The notes beneath the pieces are model-generated. The model had not been told where the DNA came from, did not search any database, and worked only from the letters and a program-made list of their open reading frames with translations. Of a stretch of 64,000 nucleotides of DNA, positions 36,862 through 45,419 are shown piece by piece. Where the stretch lies: contig NZ_SSSQ01000007.1 in the NCBI RefSeq assembly GCF_009469765.1, positions 1-64,000 on the forward strand, given 5' to 3'. Numbering within the stretch: position 1 is the stretch's first letter; each line of letters starts with the position of its first letter. The position numbers were made by a program, and so were the translations under genes. The DNA comes from Dechloromonas hortensis. Its GTDB lineage: Bacteria; Pseudomonadota; Gammaproteobacteria; Burkholderiales; Rhodocyclaceae.

Positions 36862-38757
36862 ATGAGTAACAGTCACACAACGGCCGGGGATATCTCCGGC
36901 AAGCGTCTTGCCGTCCTGGCGCTGGCCGCCCTCGGGGTGGTCTATGGCGACATCGGGACCAGTCCGCTGTATGCGGTCAAGGAAGTCTTCGCCGGCAACC
37001 ATCCGATTCCGGTCACCGAGGCCAACATCTTCGGCAGCCTGTCGCTGTTTTTCTGGGCGCTGATTATCATCGTCTCGATCAAATACGTGATCTTCATCAT
37101 GCGCGCCGACAACCGCGGTGAAGGCGGTGTCATGGCGATGATCGCATTGGCCCTGCATGAGGCGCAGGGCAGCCCGAAGCAGATGAAGGCGATCATGATC
37201 GTCGGCATCCTCGGCGCCGCGATGTTCTACGGCGACGGCATGGTGACGCCGGCGATGTCGGTGCTGTCAGCGGTCGAGGGGCTGGAAGTGGCGACGCCGG
37301 CCTTCAAGCCCTTCGTCATCCCGATCACGATGCTGGTGCTGTTCGGCCTCTTTTTCGTGCAGCGCAGGGGCACGGCAGTGGTCGGCGCCTTCTTCGGCCC
37401 GGTCATGGTCCTCTGGTTCAGTACCCTGGCCCTGCTCGGCATTGCCAGCATCGTCGACCACCCGGCCATCCTGAGCGCGCTCAATCCGGCCTATGGCCTC
37501 GACTTTCTGCTGGCCAACAAGGCGATGGCGCTGGTCGCCATGGGTAACGTCGTGCTCGCCGTGACCGGGGCCGAGGCGCTCTATGCCGACATGGGGCATT
37601 TCGGCCGCAAGCCCATCCAGCGCGCCTGGTTCTTCTTTGTGCTGCCGGCCCTCGTTCTCAATTACTTCGGCCAGGGCGCGCTGATCCTGGCCGAGCCGGA
37701 GGCGGCGGCCAGTCCCTTCTTCCATCTGGCACCGGACTGGGCGCTCTACCCGCTGGTCGGGCTGGCCACGCTGTCGACGGTGATCGCCTGTCAGGCGGTG
37801 ATTTCCGGCGCCTTCTCGGTGACCCGCCAGGCCATGCAGCTCGGCTTCATGCCGCGCATGGAAGTGCAGCACACCTCGGACAAGGAAGCCGGCCAGATCT
37901 ACCTGCCGGCGGTGAACTGGGGCCTGATGCTGGCCGTGATGATCCTCGTTCTCGGCTTCAAGTCCTCGAACAACCTGGCCGCCGCCTACGGTATCGCGGT
38001 GACCGGCGACATGGTGATCACCTCGCTGCTCGCCACCTTCGTCGTCGCCCGCACCTGGAAATGGGGCTGGACACGGGCCGTGCTGCTCTTCTCCTGCTTC
38101 CTCGCCGTCGAACTCGTCTTCCTCGCCGCCAATATCCTGAAAATCCCGGATGGCGGCTGGTTCCCGCTGATCGCCGGGATGGTCGTCTTCATCCTGATGA
38201 CGACCTGGAAGCGTGGCCGCCAGCTGCTGTCGGAACGCCTGCAGGGCGAGCGCCTGGAGCTGTCGCTGTTCCTCGAGTCGCTGGCCTCGTCGATGCCGAC
38301 CCGGGTCTCCGGCACTTCAGTCTTCCTGAATGCCGACCCCAAGGGCGTGCCGCATGCACTGCTGCACAACCTGATGCACAACAAGGTGCTGCACGAGCGC
38401 GTCGTGCTGGTTTCGGTGCAGTTCTACGACGTGCCCTATGTGCCGGATATCGACCGCGTCGAAGTGCGGCAACTGAAGGAGAATTTCTGGAGCGTCGTCA
38501 TCCAGTACGGTTTCAAGGACGAGCCGGACATCCCGGCAGCCCTCCAACTGTGCGCCGATTCCGGTCTCGAATTCAGCTCGCTGGAAACCTCCTACTTCAT
38601 CGGCCGCGAAACGCTGATCCCCCGCCTCAATTCAGACATGGCCTTCTGGCGCGAAAAGATCTTCATTGCCATGTTCCGCAATGCCGGTTCGGCAACGGCC
38701 TTCTTCAAGATTCCGAGTAACCGCGTCGTCGAACTGGGCACGCAGGTCGTCTTGTAA
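36862..38757 (+). CDS. kup: Kup potassium uptake transporter
   Basis: A 631-residue low-affinity K+ carrier, full length. The first helix carries the family signature GDIGTSPLYAVKEVF, 12 transmembrane helices follow (to about 460) and a C-terminal cytoplasmic domain closes the protein. GGDGMVTPAMSVLSAVEGL-like motif is seen as GDGMVTPAMSVLSAVEGLEV. A strong terminator follows. It is monocistronic. Confidence 0.97.
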   Translation: MSNSHTTAGDISGKRLAVLALAALGVVYGDIGTSPLYAVKEVFAGNHPIPVTEANIFGSLSLFFWALIIIVSIKYVIFIMRADNRGEGGVMAMIALALHEAQGSPKQMKAIMIVGILGAAMFYGDGMVTPAMSVLSAVEGLEVATPAFKPFVIPITMLVLFGLFFVQRRGTAVVGAFFGPVMVLWFSTLALLGIASIVDHPAILSALNPAYGLDFLLANKAMALVAMGNVVLAVTGAEALYADMGHFGRKPIQRAWFFFVLPALVLNYFGQGALILAEPEAAASPFFHLAPDWALYPLVGLATLSTVIACQAVISGAFSVTRQAMQLGFMPRMEVQHTSDKEAGQIYLPAVNWGLMLAVMILVLGFKSSNNLAAAYGIAVTGDMVITSLLATFVVARTWKWGWTRAVLLFSCFLAVELVFLAANILKIPDGGWFPLIAGMVVFILMTTWKRGRQLLSERLQGERLELSLFLESLASSMPTRVSGTSVFLNADPKGVPHALLHNLMHNKVLHERVVLVSVQFYDVPYVPDIDRVEVRQLKENFWSVVIQYGFKDEPDIPAALQLCADSGLEFSSLETSYFIGRETLIPRLNSDMAFWREKIFIAMFRNAGSATAFFKIPSNRVVELGTQVVL

Positions 38758-38776
38758 CGGCCTTCCCCCAAAGAAC

Positions 38777-38800
38777 AAAGGCGCCCGCGGGCGCCTTTTT
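38777..38800 (+). terminator. Rho-independent terminator of kup
   Basis: AAAGGCGCCCG pairs with CGGGCGCCTTT and is followed by T residues. It lies between the convergent kup and heptose adenylyltransferase genes and may serve both strands, since A residues precede the stem. Confidence 0.88.
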
Positions 38801-38802
38801 CA

Positions 38803-39291
38803 TTACAGCTTGCGAATCTTTTCGAGCAGGGCGGTTGTCGATTTCTGGTGAATGAAGGGAATCGAATGTACCGTGCCGCCCCAGCCGCGCACTTCGTTGC
38901 AGCCGACGATTTTTTCCACCGGCCAGTCGCCACCCTTGACCAGGATTTCCGGCCGGCAGTCGAGAATGCGCTGCAGCGGCGTGTCTTCGTCGAACCAGGT
39001 GACCAGCGCCACGCAGCCGAGCGACGCCATCACGGCCAGCCGGTCTTCCAGTGCGTTGACCGGGCGGTCGTCGCCCTTGCCGAGGCGCTTCACGGAAGCA
39101 TCGCTATTCAACGCCACGACCATGCTGGCCCCCAGCGCTGCCGCCTGTGCCAGGTAGGTGACGTGGCCGCGATGCAGGATGTCGAAGCAACCATTGGTGA
39201 ATACCAGCGGTCGGGCGATCTGGGCGGCTCTTGCGGTCAACTGCTCCGGCGGGCAGATTTTCGATTCAAAACTGGGGGCGGCGTAGGTCAT
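38803..39291 (-). CDS. hldC: Heptose-1-phosphate adenylyltransferase
   Basis: A 162-residue cytidylyltransferase-fold enzyme that makes ADP-D-glycero-beta-D-manno-heptose for the LPS inner core. The nucleotide motif GCFDILHRGHVTYL and the late ISSTK-like element (HQKSTTALLEKIR) are intact. It is the stand-alone RfaE2 form rather than the fused HldE. The ATG at 39291 starts MTYAAP; an upstream TTG is in frame. A second gene of the same pathway, the isomerase at 63104-63694, is also in this window. Confidence 0.93.
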   Translation of the reverse strand: MTYAAPSFESKICPPEQLTARAAQIARPLVFTNGCFDILHRGHVTYLAQAAALGASMVVALNSDASVKRLGKGDDRPVNALEDRLAVMASLGCVALVTWFDEDTPLQRILDCRPEILVKGGDWPVEKIVGCNEVRGWGGTVHSIPFIHQKSTTALLEKIRKL

Positions 39292-39409
39292 GGCTGGCTT
39301 CAATGAGGAAACAGGCGCTCATTTTAGTGCGCCCCCGCCAGGAGGGACAGCTTGTTACCTTGCGACCCGGTTTGAGTTGCCTGGCTGACCCCGATCTGCC
39401 GTTGCCCCA

Positions 39410-40063
39410 TTACTGGGCGGCTTGTATCAGCAAGTCCAGTGCGCGCTTCACTTCGGCATCGGATAGTTCTGTAGCGCCACATTTGGGCGCCATTGTCGGC
39501 GTGCCCTGCAGCAGGTTTTTGTACAGCGTGGCCGGCCCTTGTGCCAAGAGAGGTGCCCAGGCTTCCTTGTCACCGATTTTAGGTGCGCCATTGATACCGG
39601 CGCGATGACAGCCGGCACATGCTTCATTCAGCCCCGTTAGTTTTGTTGATGGGGTGTTGGCGGAGGTCGATGTATTTGCCAAATCTGGTTTTTCAGTCCG
39701 ATTCCCGGTGGTGGCTGCCAGGTGACTCAATTCTGCTGCCTTGGCTTTGTTCTTTGGAACATCCAACCCGCTTGCATGTTTGACGGCCAGCGCATACAGG
39801 GCCTCGACATTGCCCTGTTCGGCAGAGAGGGTGTACCACATCAGAGCCTTGTCGTGATCTCGCCGAACTCCATTGCCATGCTCATAAAGATAGGCCAAGT
39901 AAAACTGCGCTCGTGCATCGCCCTTCTTTGCAAGGGTTTGCCATTCCCGGAAAGAAGTGGCGAAGTCGCCTCGGTTGTAGGCTTTGATGCCTTCGTTTAC
40001 CCCGGCAAGACTGCTCAATGAGACGCTGCAGCCGAACAAAATAGCAAACCAGATTTTTCTCAC
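39410..40063 (-). CDS. Sel1-repeat protein fused to a cytochrome c5-type domain
   Basis: A 217-residue exported protein. A signal peptide (1-20, SLA-G) leads to two or three Sel1-like helical repeats (about 28-115, with the pattern AYLYEHGNGVRRDHDKAL), a Thr/Ser linker (about 122-142) and a class I cytochrome c domain (about 143-217) with CAGCH (149-153) and the axial Met191 in GTPTMAPK. Sel1 repeats bind partner proteins, so this may tether a heme to an oxidoreductase complex. The surrounding DNA is more AT-rich than the window average, hinting at transfer. It is monocistronic, with an AT-rich spacer of 157 bases upstream shared with the next gene's 3' end. Confidence 0.85.
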   Translation of the reverse strand: MRKIWFAILFGCSVSLSSLAGVNEGIKAYNRGDFATSFREWQTLAKKGDARAQFYLAYLYEHGNGVRRDHDKALMWYTLSAEQGNVEALYALAVKHASGLDVPKNKAKAAELSHLAATTGNRTEKPDLANTSTSANTPSTKLTGLNEACAGCHRAGINGAPKIGDKEAWAPLLAQGPATLYKNLLQGTPTMAPKCGATELSDAEVKRALDLLIQAAQ

Positions 40064-40220
40064 GCGACTCTCTCTAAATTATTCTTATCCAATTGCGGAT
40101 GAAATTAATATTTATGTCAAAGAGCGAGATTTTTTCATCGGATATATCAAGAGCATAGGAATTAATTCACATAAAGAGGACTTCGCCCCGTAAGAGAGGC
40201 TGCCCGGGGCAGCCTGCGGC

Positions 40221-41537
40221 TCAGTTGGCGACGGTTTCCGATAGCTCCTGGATCACTTCGACGACCCGCGTCGCGCCGTTGCGTATCTGCTGGATCGAGG
40301 TTCCGGCCTCGTTCGCCAGATCGACCCCGGAGGCGACCTCGCTCAGGCCGCGGCTCATGCTGTTGCCGACCGATGCGGTTTCCGCCTGGATGCCCTGAAT
40401 CATCTGGCTGATCTCGCCTGTCGATTTGCCGGTGCGCTCGGCCAGCTTTCTCACTTCGTCGGCGACCACGGCAAAACCCCGGCCGCTTTCGCCGGCCCGG
40501 GCGGCTTCGATGGCTGCGTTGAGGGCGAGCAGGTTGGTCTGGTCGGCAATTTCCTTAATGGTATTGACGATGGACGTGATGCGGGTGGTCTGGGCACCGA
40601 GCGCATCGACCAGATTGGCGGATTGTTCGACGATTGCGGTGATCGATTGCATCTTGGCAATGGTGGCGAGAATGATGTTTTCACCGTTTTGGGAAATTTG
40701 CCGGGTTTCCTGCGCCACCTCATAGGCCGTTCCCACACTCTGTTTTTCAGCCTGATGACGCTGGATCTGGGCGGTGATGTCGGTGGCGAATTTGACGACT
40801 TTTGTAACTTTTCCGTCCGGACCGAACACCGGGTTGTAGCTGGCTTCCAGCCAGACTTCCCGGCCCTGGCGGTCGAGTCGGGAAAACTGCCCGGCGTTGA
40901 TTTCGCCACGCCCGAGTGCGGCCCAGAAATTGGCGTATGCGCTGCTCGCGGCATAGTCGGCTGGGCAAAAAATACGGTGATGCCGACCAATCACTTCCTG
41001 CTGCGAATAGCCCATGGTCCGCAGGAAATTGTCGTTGGCACGCAATACCACACCATCCAGGCTGAACTCGATCAGCGCCATCGAACGTTCGATCGCCTGC
41101 ACCATGGCTTGCATGCGCGAAGCCTCTTCGACCTGCCGGGTGACATCGGTGGCTAATTTGACCACCATCTTCACCTGGCCACGCTCATCGAGGACGGGGT
41201 TGTAACTTGCCTCGAGCCAGACCTCCCGGCCGCTCTTGTGGCGACGCTTGATCGTGCCGCGGAAATAATCCCCGGCTCGCAGGCGGGTCCATAGATCGGC
41301 ATATTCACGGCTGCCGGCAAAGGCCTCGTCACAGAGCATGCGGTGATGCTGGCCGGTGAGTTCGGCCGGCGTATAGCCCATCGTCGAACAGAAATTGTCG
41401 TTGGCCCGGATGATGCTGCCATCGAGTGCCAGTTCGATTACGGCCGTCGAGCGATCGAGTGCGTGCTGCTGGGCCTGGGCGTCGCTCAGTTGGCGTTCCA
41501 GCTCGGTAATTTTTTGCAGGTGTTTGCGGCAAAACAT
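40221..41537 (-). CDS. Soluble PAS-PAS chemoreceptor
   Basis: A 438-residue methyl-accepting chemotaxis protein without membrane helices. After an N-terminal coiled coil (about 8-28) come two PAS domains (about 30-140 and 150-265), each with the repeated RANDNF...TMGY and [12 protein letters not shown] segments, showing internal duplication. The signalling domain (about 270-438) has the hairpin tip [21 protein letters not shown]. The PAS pair resembles Aer/heme or FAD PAS receptors, so redox or oxygen sensing is likely. AGGAG lies seven bases before the ATG. No che genes are nearby. Confidence 0.9.
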   Translation of the reverse strand: MFCRKHLQKITELERQLSDAQAQQHALDRSTAVIELALDGSIIRANDNFCSTMGYTPAELTGQHHRMLCDEAFAGSREYADLWTRLRAGDYFRGTIKRRHKSGREVWLEASYNPVLDERGQVKMVVKLATDVTRQVEEASRMQAMVQAIERSMALIEFSLDGVVLRANDNFLRTMGYSQQEVIGRHHRIFCPADYAASSAYANFWAALGRGEINAGQFSRLDRQGREVWLEASYNPVFGPDGKVTKVVKFATDITAQIQRHQAEKQSVGTAYEVAQETRQISQNGENIILATIAKMQSITAIVEQSANLVDALGAQTTRITSIVNTIKEIADQTNLLALNAAIEAARAGESGRGFAVVADEVRKLAERTGKSTGEISQMIQGIQAETASVGNSMSRGLSEVASGVDLANEAGTSIQQIRNGATRVVEVIQELSETVAN

Positions 41538-41685
41538 CGGGCACTCCTGAGGTCATCTCATGAAAAACGGCGTAAAGAAGCTCAAGGCTCGACTTTGCTA
41601 CAAGGCGCCAAGCCTGTTGCTTTTACTTTGAAGCCAGCGCTCTGCCGCGGGCCAGGAAGGGGGCTATTGCGTCGTCCGGCTGCTT

Positions 41686-42591
41686 TCAGGGTGGCGCCGC
41701 ATGCCAGTCGTGCAAGGCCCGCAGGGCGTCGTCCAGCGTGACCAGCAGATGCACACCGTCTGTTTTTGCGACCCGGGCGACGCCGCCGCCGCCGGCCCAG
41801 AGCGCGATTTCCGGTGCCAGGACGAGGCGCAATTGCTGCAACAGGCCGGGAATCTGCCGCTGTGGGAAGGCGACCGAAAAGGAGAGGGCGACGATGTCGG
41901 CGCGGTGAGCGCTGGCGGCGCGGCCGATTTCGAGCAGCGGCATCTGGGTGCCGAGCGGGATGCACTCGGCGCCTTCCAGCGCGAACAGCGCTTCGACCAT
42001 CAGCAGGCCGAGGACGTGCTGTTCTTCCGGCACGCTGGTGAGCAGGATGCGCGGCCGGCGCGGGCCGCCGGGCAGGGCGGCGATGGCCTGGCGGAGCAGG
42101 CGCTTGGTCAGTTCGGTGAACAGGTGTTCCTCGAACACTTCGAAGCTGCCGTCTTCCCAGGCCTCGCCGACGCGCCGGGTAAGCGGCGCGACGGTGTCCT
42201 GGACAAAACGCTGCAAGCCCTGGCGGGCCAGGCGCTGCAGCATGGCCTGCTGGTAGCCGGCGGCATCGTGCTGCTTGATCAGCGCCAGCAGTTCGCCGAG
42301 GTCTTCGGCCGTGGCGGCGTCGTGGCTGTCGCGGGGGGCTGAACGACGCGGCGCCAGCGCGGTCAGTTCTTCGGCGGGGGTGGCGATCAGCTTGCCGGGG
42401 CGATGTCCCTGATCCATCAGGCGTTTGATCAGGCGCAGGCGTTCGACCTGCTCGGCCGGGTAGCAGCGTTCCCCGTTGGCGTCACGGTCCGGTACGGGAA
42501 ATCCGTAGCGGCGTTCCCACATGCGCAGGACATCCTTGGAGAGGCCGGTATCCCGTTCGACGGCGGCAATGTTGAAGCTTGGGGTATTCAT
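41686..42591 (-). CDS. CarH/LitR-like MerR regulator with cobalamin-binding domain
   Basis: A 301-residue transcription factor. The MerR winged helix (about 6-75) has DTGLSKDVLRMWERRYGFP. A four-helix bundle (about 95-172) carries the W-x9-EH cap motif (Trp145, Glu155, His156) of CarH photoreceptors. A Rossmann-type B12 domain (about 178-296) has EQHVLG with the lower-ligand His192, LSFS and WAGGGG. CarH proteins bind adenosylcobalamin as tetramers, repress in the dark and release DNA when light breaks the Co-C bond. Residue 146 after Trp is Glu, whereas Thermus CarH has the His that coordinates after light. ATG 42591 is chosen; TTG 42606 is less likely. It is divergent from the lipid/redox operon it should control. 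Confidence 0.88.
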   Translation of the reverse strand: MNTPSFNIAAVERDTGLSKDVLRMWERRYGFPVPDRDANGERCYPAEQVERLRLIKRLMDQGHRPGKLIATPAEELTALAPRRSAPRDSHDAATAEDLGELLALIKQHDAAGYQQAMLQRLARQGLQRFVQDTVAPLTRRVGEAWEDGSFEVFEEHLFTELTKRLLRQAIAALPGGPRRPRILLTSVPEEQHVLGLLMVEALFALEGAECIPLGTQMPLLEIGRAASAHRADIVALSFSVAFPQRQIPGLLQQLRLVLAPEIALWAGGGGVARVAKTDGVHLLVTLDDALRALHDWHAAPP

Positions 42592-42593
42592 AT

Positions 42594-42632
42594 TTGTCCT
42601 GAACAATTGTTAGACAAACCGTTGACAAACGA
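42594..42632. promoter_or_regulatory. Predicted operator: three TnnACAA repeats in 11-bp phase
   Basis: ACAA occurs at 42603, 42614 and 42625, exactly 11 bp apart, each preceded by T at -3 (TGAACAA, TAGACAA, TTGACAA). The third repeat contains the TTGACA -35 box of the operon promoter. As I recall, CarH tetramers bind tandem 11-bp repeats of this kind over the -35. The first two repeats also belong to small palindromes TTGTCCTGAACAA and TTGTTAGACAA, abutting the regulator start, which suggests autoregulation. Confidence 0.6.
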
Positions 42633-42650
42633 ATCTTTGCTGACTATCTT
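42622..42650 (+). promoter_or_regulatory. Sigma-70 promoter of the lipid/redox operon
   Basis: A perfect TTGACA -35 (42622-42627) is separated by 17 bases from TATCTT (42645-42650). Transcription would start near 42657. The -35 overlaps the third 11-bp repeat. A further palindrome TTGTCTAGGACAA (42668-42680) lies just downstream of the start. Repression by occlusion of RNA polymerase is therefore expected. Confidence 0.75.
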
Positions 42651-42667
42651 ACGAACAAACGTCCTGG

Positions 42668-42680
42668 TTGTCTAGGACAA
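42668..42680. promoter_or_regulatory. Palindrome TTGTC-TAG-GACAA downstream of the start point
   Basis: A perfect 5-bp inverted repeat around TAG, about 11 bases after the predicted transcription start and before the AAGGAG ribosome-binding site (42688-42693). It may be an auxiliary operator for the same regulator or the site of a second repressor. Confidence 0.45.
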
Positions 42681-42699
42681 AACGAACAAGGAGTTGAAC

Positions 42700-43257
42700 A
42701 TGATTAACAAGCTCAAACGTTGGCTCGGCATTGCCACCTTGCTGTCGGCCGGTGTCGTCCCTGCTGCGGCGGCCGGTGAATGCCCGCCCCTGCTCAATCA
42801 CACTTTCGCCAGCCTGCAGGACGGCAAGCCGATGCCGCTCTGCCAGTATGCCGGCAAGGTGATCCTGGTCGTCAATACGGCGAGCTACTGCGGTTTCACC
42901 TCGCAGTACGACGGGCTGGAAAAGCTCTATGCCCGCCTCAAGGACAAGGGGCTGGTGGTTATCGGCTTTCCGTCCAACGATTTTGGCGAGCAGGAGCCGG
43001 GCACGGAAAAGGAAATCGCCGACTTCTGCCGCATGACCTATGGCGTCGAGTTTCCGATGGTCGGCAAGAGCGTGGTCAAGGGCAAGAACGCCAATCCCTT
43101 CTACCTGAAGCTGGCCGAGATCACCGACAGCCGTCCGAAGTGGAATTTCCACAAATACCTGATCAACCGCGAGGCGACGCAGGTGCTCTCCTTCAGCAGC
43201 CTGACCAAGCCGGACGACAAGGATCTGCTGAAGAAAATCGACGAATTCCTCAAGTAA
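42700..43257 (+). CDS. Periplasmic glutathione peroxidase-like protein
   Basis: A 185-residue thiol peroxidase. A signal peptide (about 1-25, AAA-G) makes it periplasmic, unlike most glutathione peroxidases. The catalytic tetrad is intact with Cys in place of selenocysteine: Cys64 in NTASYCGFTSQY, Gln98 in NDFGEQEPG, Trp148 and Asn149 in KWNF. It reduces lipid or hydrogen peroxides, probably with thioredoxin-like donors. It is the first gene of the operon, with AAGGAG seven bases before ATG 42700; a TTG two codons earlier is not needed. Confidence 0.9.
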   Translation: MINKLKRWLGIATLLSAGVVPAAAAGECPPLLNHTFASLQDGKPMPLCQYAGKVILVVNTASYCGFTSQYDGLEKLYARLKDKGLVVIGFPSNDFGEQEPGTEKEIADFCRMTYGVEFPMVGKSVVKGKNANPFYLKLAEITDSRPKWNFHKYLINREATQVLSFSSLTKPDDKDLLKKIDEFLK

Positions 43258-43278
43258 GCCGCGACCAGGAGCCTTGCC

Positions 43279-44079
43279 ATGAATGCCCCAGAAAACATTT
43301 TCCTACCTGACGTGCAGTCCACCGCCGACACCCGTCGCCTGGCGATCCAGAACGTCGGCGTCAAAGGCCTGCGCTATCCCTTGCAACTGGCTGCCGCCAA
43401 CGGCGAACTGCTCAATACCGTGGCGACGCTGGCGATGACGGTCGGTCTGCCGCCCGAGGTCAAGGGCACGCACATGTCGCGGTTCGTCGAACTGCTCGAA
43501 GCCCGGCGCGGCGCACTGAGCCAGGATGGCCTGTTTCGCATGTTCGAGGAAATGCTGTTGCGGCTGGAGGCGCGCAGCGGCCGCATCGAGCTGGCTTTCC
43601 CCTATTTCATTCGCAAGGCGGCGCCGGTGTCCGGCGTCGAGAGCCTGCTCGACTACGACGCAACACTGATCATCGACCAGCCGGAAGGCCAGGTCGCCAG
43701 CCTGACGCTGCGCGTCGTCGCCGCGGTGACCAGCCTGTGCCCGTGCTCGAAGAAGATTTCCGACTACGGCGCCCACAACCAGCGCTCGCACATCACCCTC
43801 GAAGCGAAGTTGCGTACGACGATGAGCATCGAGGAGCTGGTCCGCATCGCCGAGGAGGAGGCTTCCTGCGAAGTGTTCGGCCTGCTCAAGCGGCCGGACG
43901 AGAAGTGGGTCACCGAGCGCGCCTACGACAACCCGAAGTTCGTCGAGGATCTGGTCCGCGACATCGCGCTGCGCCTGATGAACGAACCGCGCATCGCCGA
44001 GTGGAAGGTGGCTTCGGAGAACTTCGAGTCGATCCACAACCATTCCGCCTTTGCCGAACTGTTCGGCGTCAACGCCTGA
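43279..44079 (+). CDS. folE2: GTP cyclohydrolase IB
   Basis: A 266-residue FolE2 enzyme that makes dihydroneopterin triphosphate from GTP, the first step to folate and pterins. The metal-site Cys lies in [20 protein letters not shown]; the C-terminal [12 protein letters not shown] is conserved. FolE2 is the form that works without zinc and is often induced in stress. Placement in a light/oxidative operon suggests supply of a pterin, perhaps folate antenna for a photolyase coded elsewhere. It lies 21 bases after the peroxidase gene with its own CAGGAG site. Confidence 0.95.
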   Translation: MNAPENIFLPDVQSTADTRRLAIQNVGVKGLRYPLQLAAANGELLNTVATLAMTVGLPPEVKGTHMSRFVELLEARRGALSQDGLFRMFEEMLLRLEARSGRIELAFPYFIRKAAPVSGVESLLDYDATLIIDQPEGQVASLTLRVVAAVTSLCPCSKKISDYGAHNQRSHITLEAKLRTTMSIEELVRIAEEEASCEVFGLLKRPDEKWVTERAYDNPKFVEDLVRDIALRLMNEPRIAEWKVASENFESIHNHSAFAELFGVNA

Positions 44080-44089
44080 GGAGCGCAGC

Positions 44090-45412
44090 ATGCAGAGAAA
44101 GCAACGTATCGCCGTCGTCGGTGCCGGCATTTCCGGCCTGGCCAGCGCCTGGCTGCTGAGCCGGACGCATGACGTGACGCTGTTCGAGGCCGGCGCCTAC
44201 CTCGGCGGCCACACCAATACGGTGGACGTGACGCTGGAGGGCAAAACGCATCCAGTCGATACGGGCTTTCTCGTCTTCAACGAAAAGACCTACCCCAACC
44301 TGATCGCCATGTTCGCGCTGCTCGGCGTCGATAGCGTCGAGACTGAAATGTCCTTTGCCGTCAGCCTGGAGCAGCCCGATCTCGAATGGGCTGGCAGCAA
44401 TCTGGCGACGGTGTTCGGCCAGAAGCGCAACCTGATCCGGCCGCAGTTCTGGTCGATGCTCTCCGACATCCTGCGCTTCAATCGCGAAAGCACGGCCTGG
44501 CTGCTCAGCCACCCGGACAACCGGCGCAGCCTGCGCGACTTCCTGGTCGAGGGGCGCTATTCGGCGGCCTTCGCCGACTGGTACCTGCTGCCGATGGCGG
44601 CCGCCATCTGGTCCTGCCCGACCGGCCAGATGCTCGACATGCCGCTCGCCACCTTCATCCGCTTCTGCCAGAACCACGGCCTGCTGCAGGTTTTCGACCG
44701 GCCCATGTGGCGTACCGTGCGGGGCGGCGGCCGCCAGTACGTGCAGAAGATTGCCGCCCACCTCGACGATATCCGCCTCGCCTGTCCGGTCAAGGCGGTG
44801 AGCCGCGAGGCCGATGGCCTGCGCGTCACCCATGCCGAGGGCAGCGAGCATTTCGACCAGGTGGTGATGGCCTGCCACAGCGACCAGACCCTGGCCATCC
44901 TCGGCTTTACGGCGAGCGATGCGCAACGCGCCGTTTTGTCGGCCATCCGCTACCAGCCGAACCGCGCCGTGCTGCATACCGACCGCGCCCTGCTGCCGCG
45001 CGACGAAAAACTGTGGTCGGCCTGGAACTACTTTGCCGCACAGGGCGCCCCCGGCGCGGAGGCCAATGACCAGCCGGTCGGCGTTTCCTACCTGATCAAC
45101 AAGCTGCAACCGCTGCCGTTCACGACGCCGGTGGTGGTCACCCTGAACCCGGCTCGCGAACCGGACCCGGCCCAGGTGATTGCCGAGTTCGACTACGCCC
45201 ATCCGATTTTCGACGGCCCGGCCATCGCCGCCCAGCACAAGCTGGCCGAGATCCAGGGCGAAAACGGCATCTGGCTGGCCGGCGCCTGGGGCAGCTACGG
45301 CTTCCACGAGGACGGCCTGAAATCGGCGCTGCGCGTCGTCAACGGCCTGGGCGTCAAGGCGCCGTGGCAGGGTGGCGTTACCGAACCGCAGCCGGCGATG
45401 GAAACCGTCTGA
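44090..45412 (+). CDS. FAD-dependent amine-oxidase-fold oxidoreductase
   Basis: A 440-residue flavoprotein. The N-terminal dinucleotide motif VVGAGISGLASAWLLS (about 8-23) is followed by FEAGAYLGGHTNTVD, the typical NAD-binding_8/amine oxidase opening. The C-terminal motif GIWLAGAWGSYGFHEDGLKSA closes the FAD site. The family is regularly found just before DUF1365 and CFA synthase genes, and its relative in the Rhodobacter sphaeroides ChrR-sigmaE operon is RSP_1091. The likely role is oxidation of a membrane fatty-acyl chain or its precursor. GAGGAG precedes ATG 44090. Confidence 0.88.
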   Translation: MQRKQRIAVVGAGISGLASAWLLSRTHDVTLFEAGAYLGGHTNTVDVTLEGKTHPVDTGFLVFNEKTYPNLIAMFALLGVDSVETEMSFAVSLEQPDLEWAGSNLATVFGQKRNLIRPQFWSMLSDILRFNRESTAWLLSHPDNRRSLRDFLVEGRYSAAFADWYLLPMAAAIWSCPTGQMLDMPLATFIRFCQNHGLLQVFDRPMWRTVRGGGRQYVQKIAAHLDDIRLACPVKAVSREADGLRVTHAEGSEHFDQVVMACHSDQTLAILGFTASDAQRAVLSAIRYQPNRAVLHTDRALLPRDEKLWSAWNYFAAQGAPGAEANDQPVGVSYLINKLQPLPFTTPVVVTLNPAREPDPAQVIAEFDYAHPIFDGPAIAAQHKLAEIQGENGIWLAGAWGSYGFHEDGLKSALRVVNGLGVKAPWQGGVTEPQPAMETV

Positions 45413-45419
45413 GGTCGCC

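Noticed and set aside
40195-40216. AGGCTGCCC-GGGGCAGCCT hairpin as a terminator for the soluble chemoreceptor
   Set aside because: The stem is good but no T run follows on the minus strand, so intrinsic termination is not supported.
42594-42700. A T(G/A)TACA-N12-TGTA(C/T)A site, as reported for some LitR/PplR regulators
   Set aside because: No such sequence is in this spacer; the phased ACAA repeats are the better candidate.
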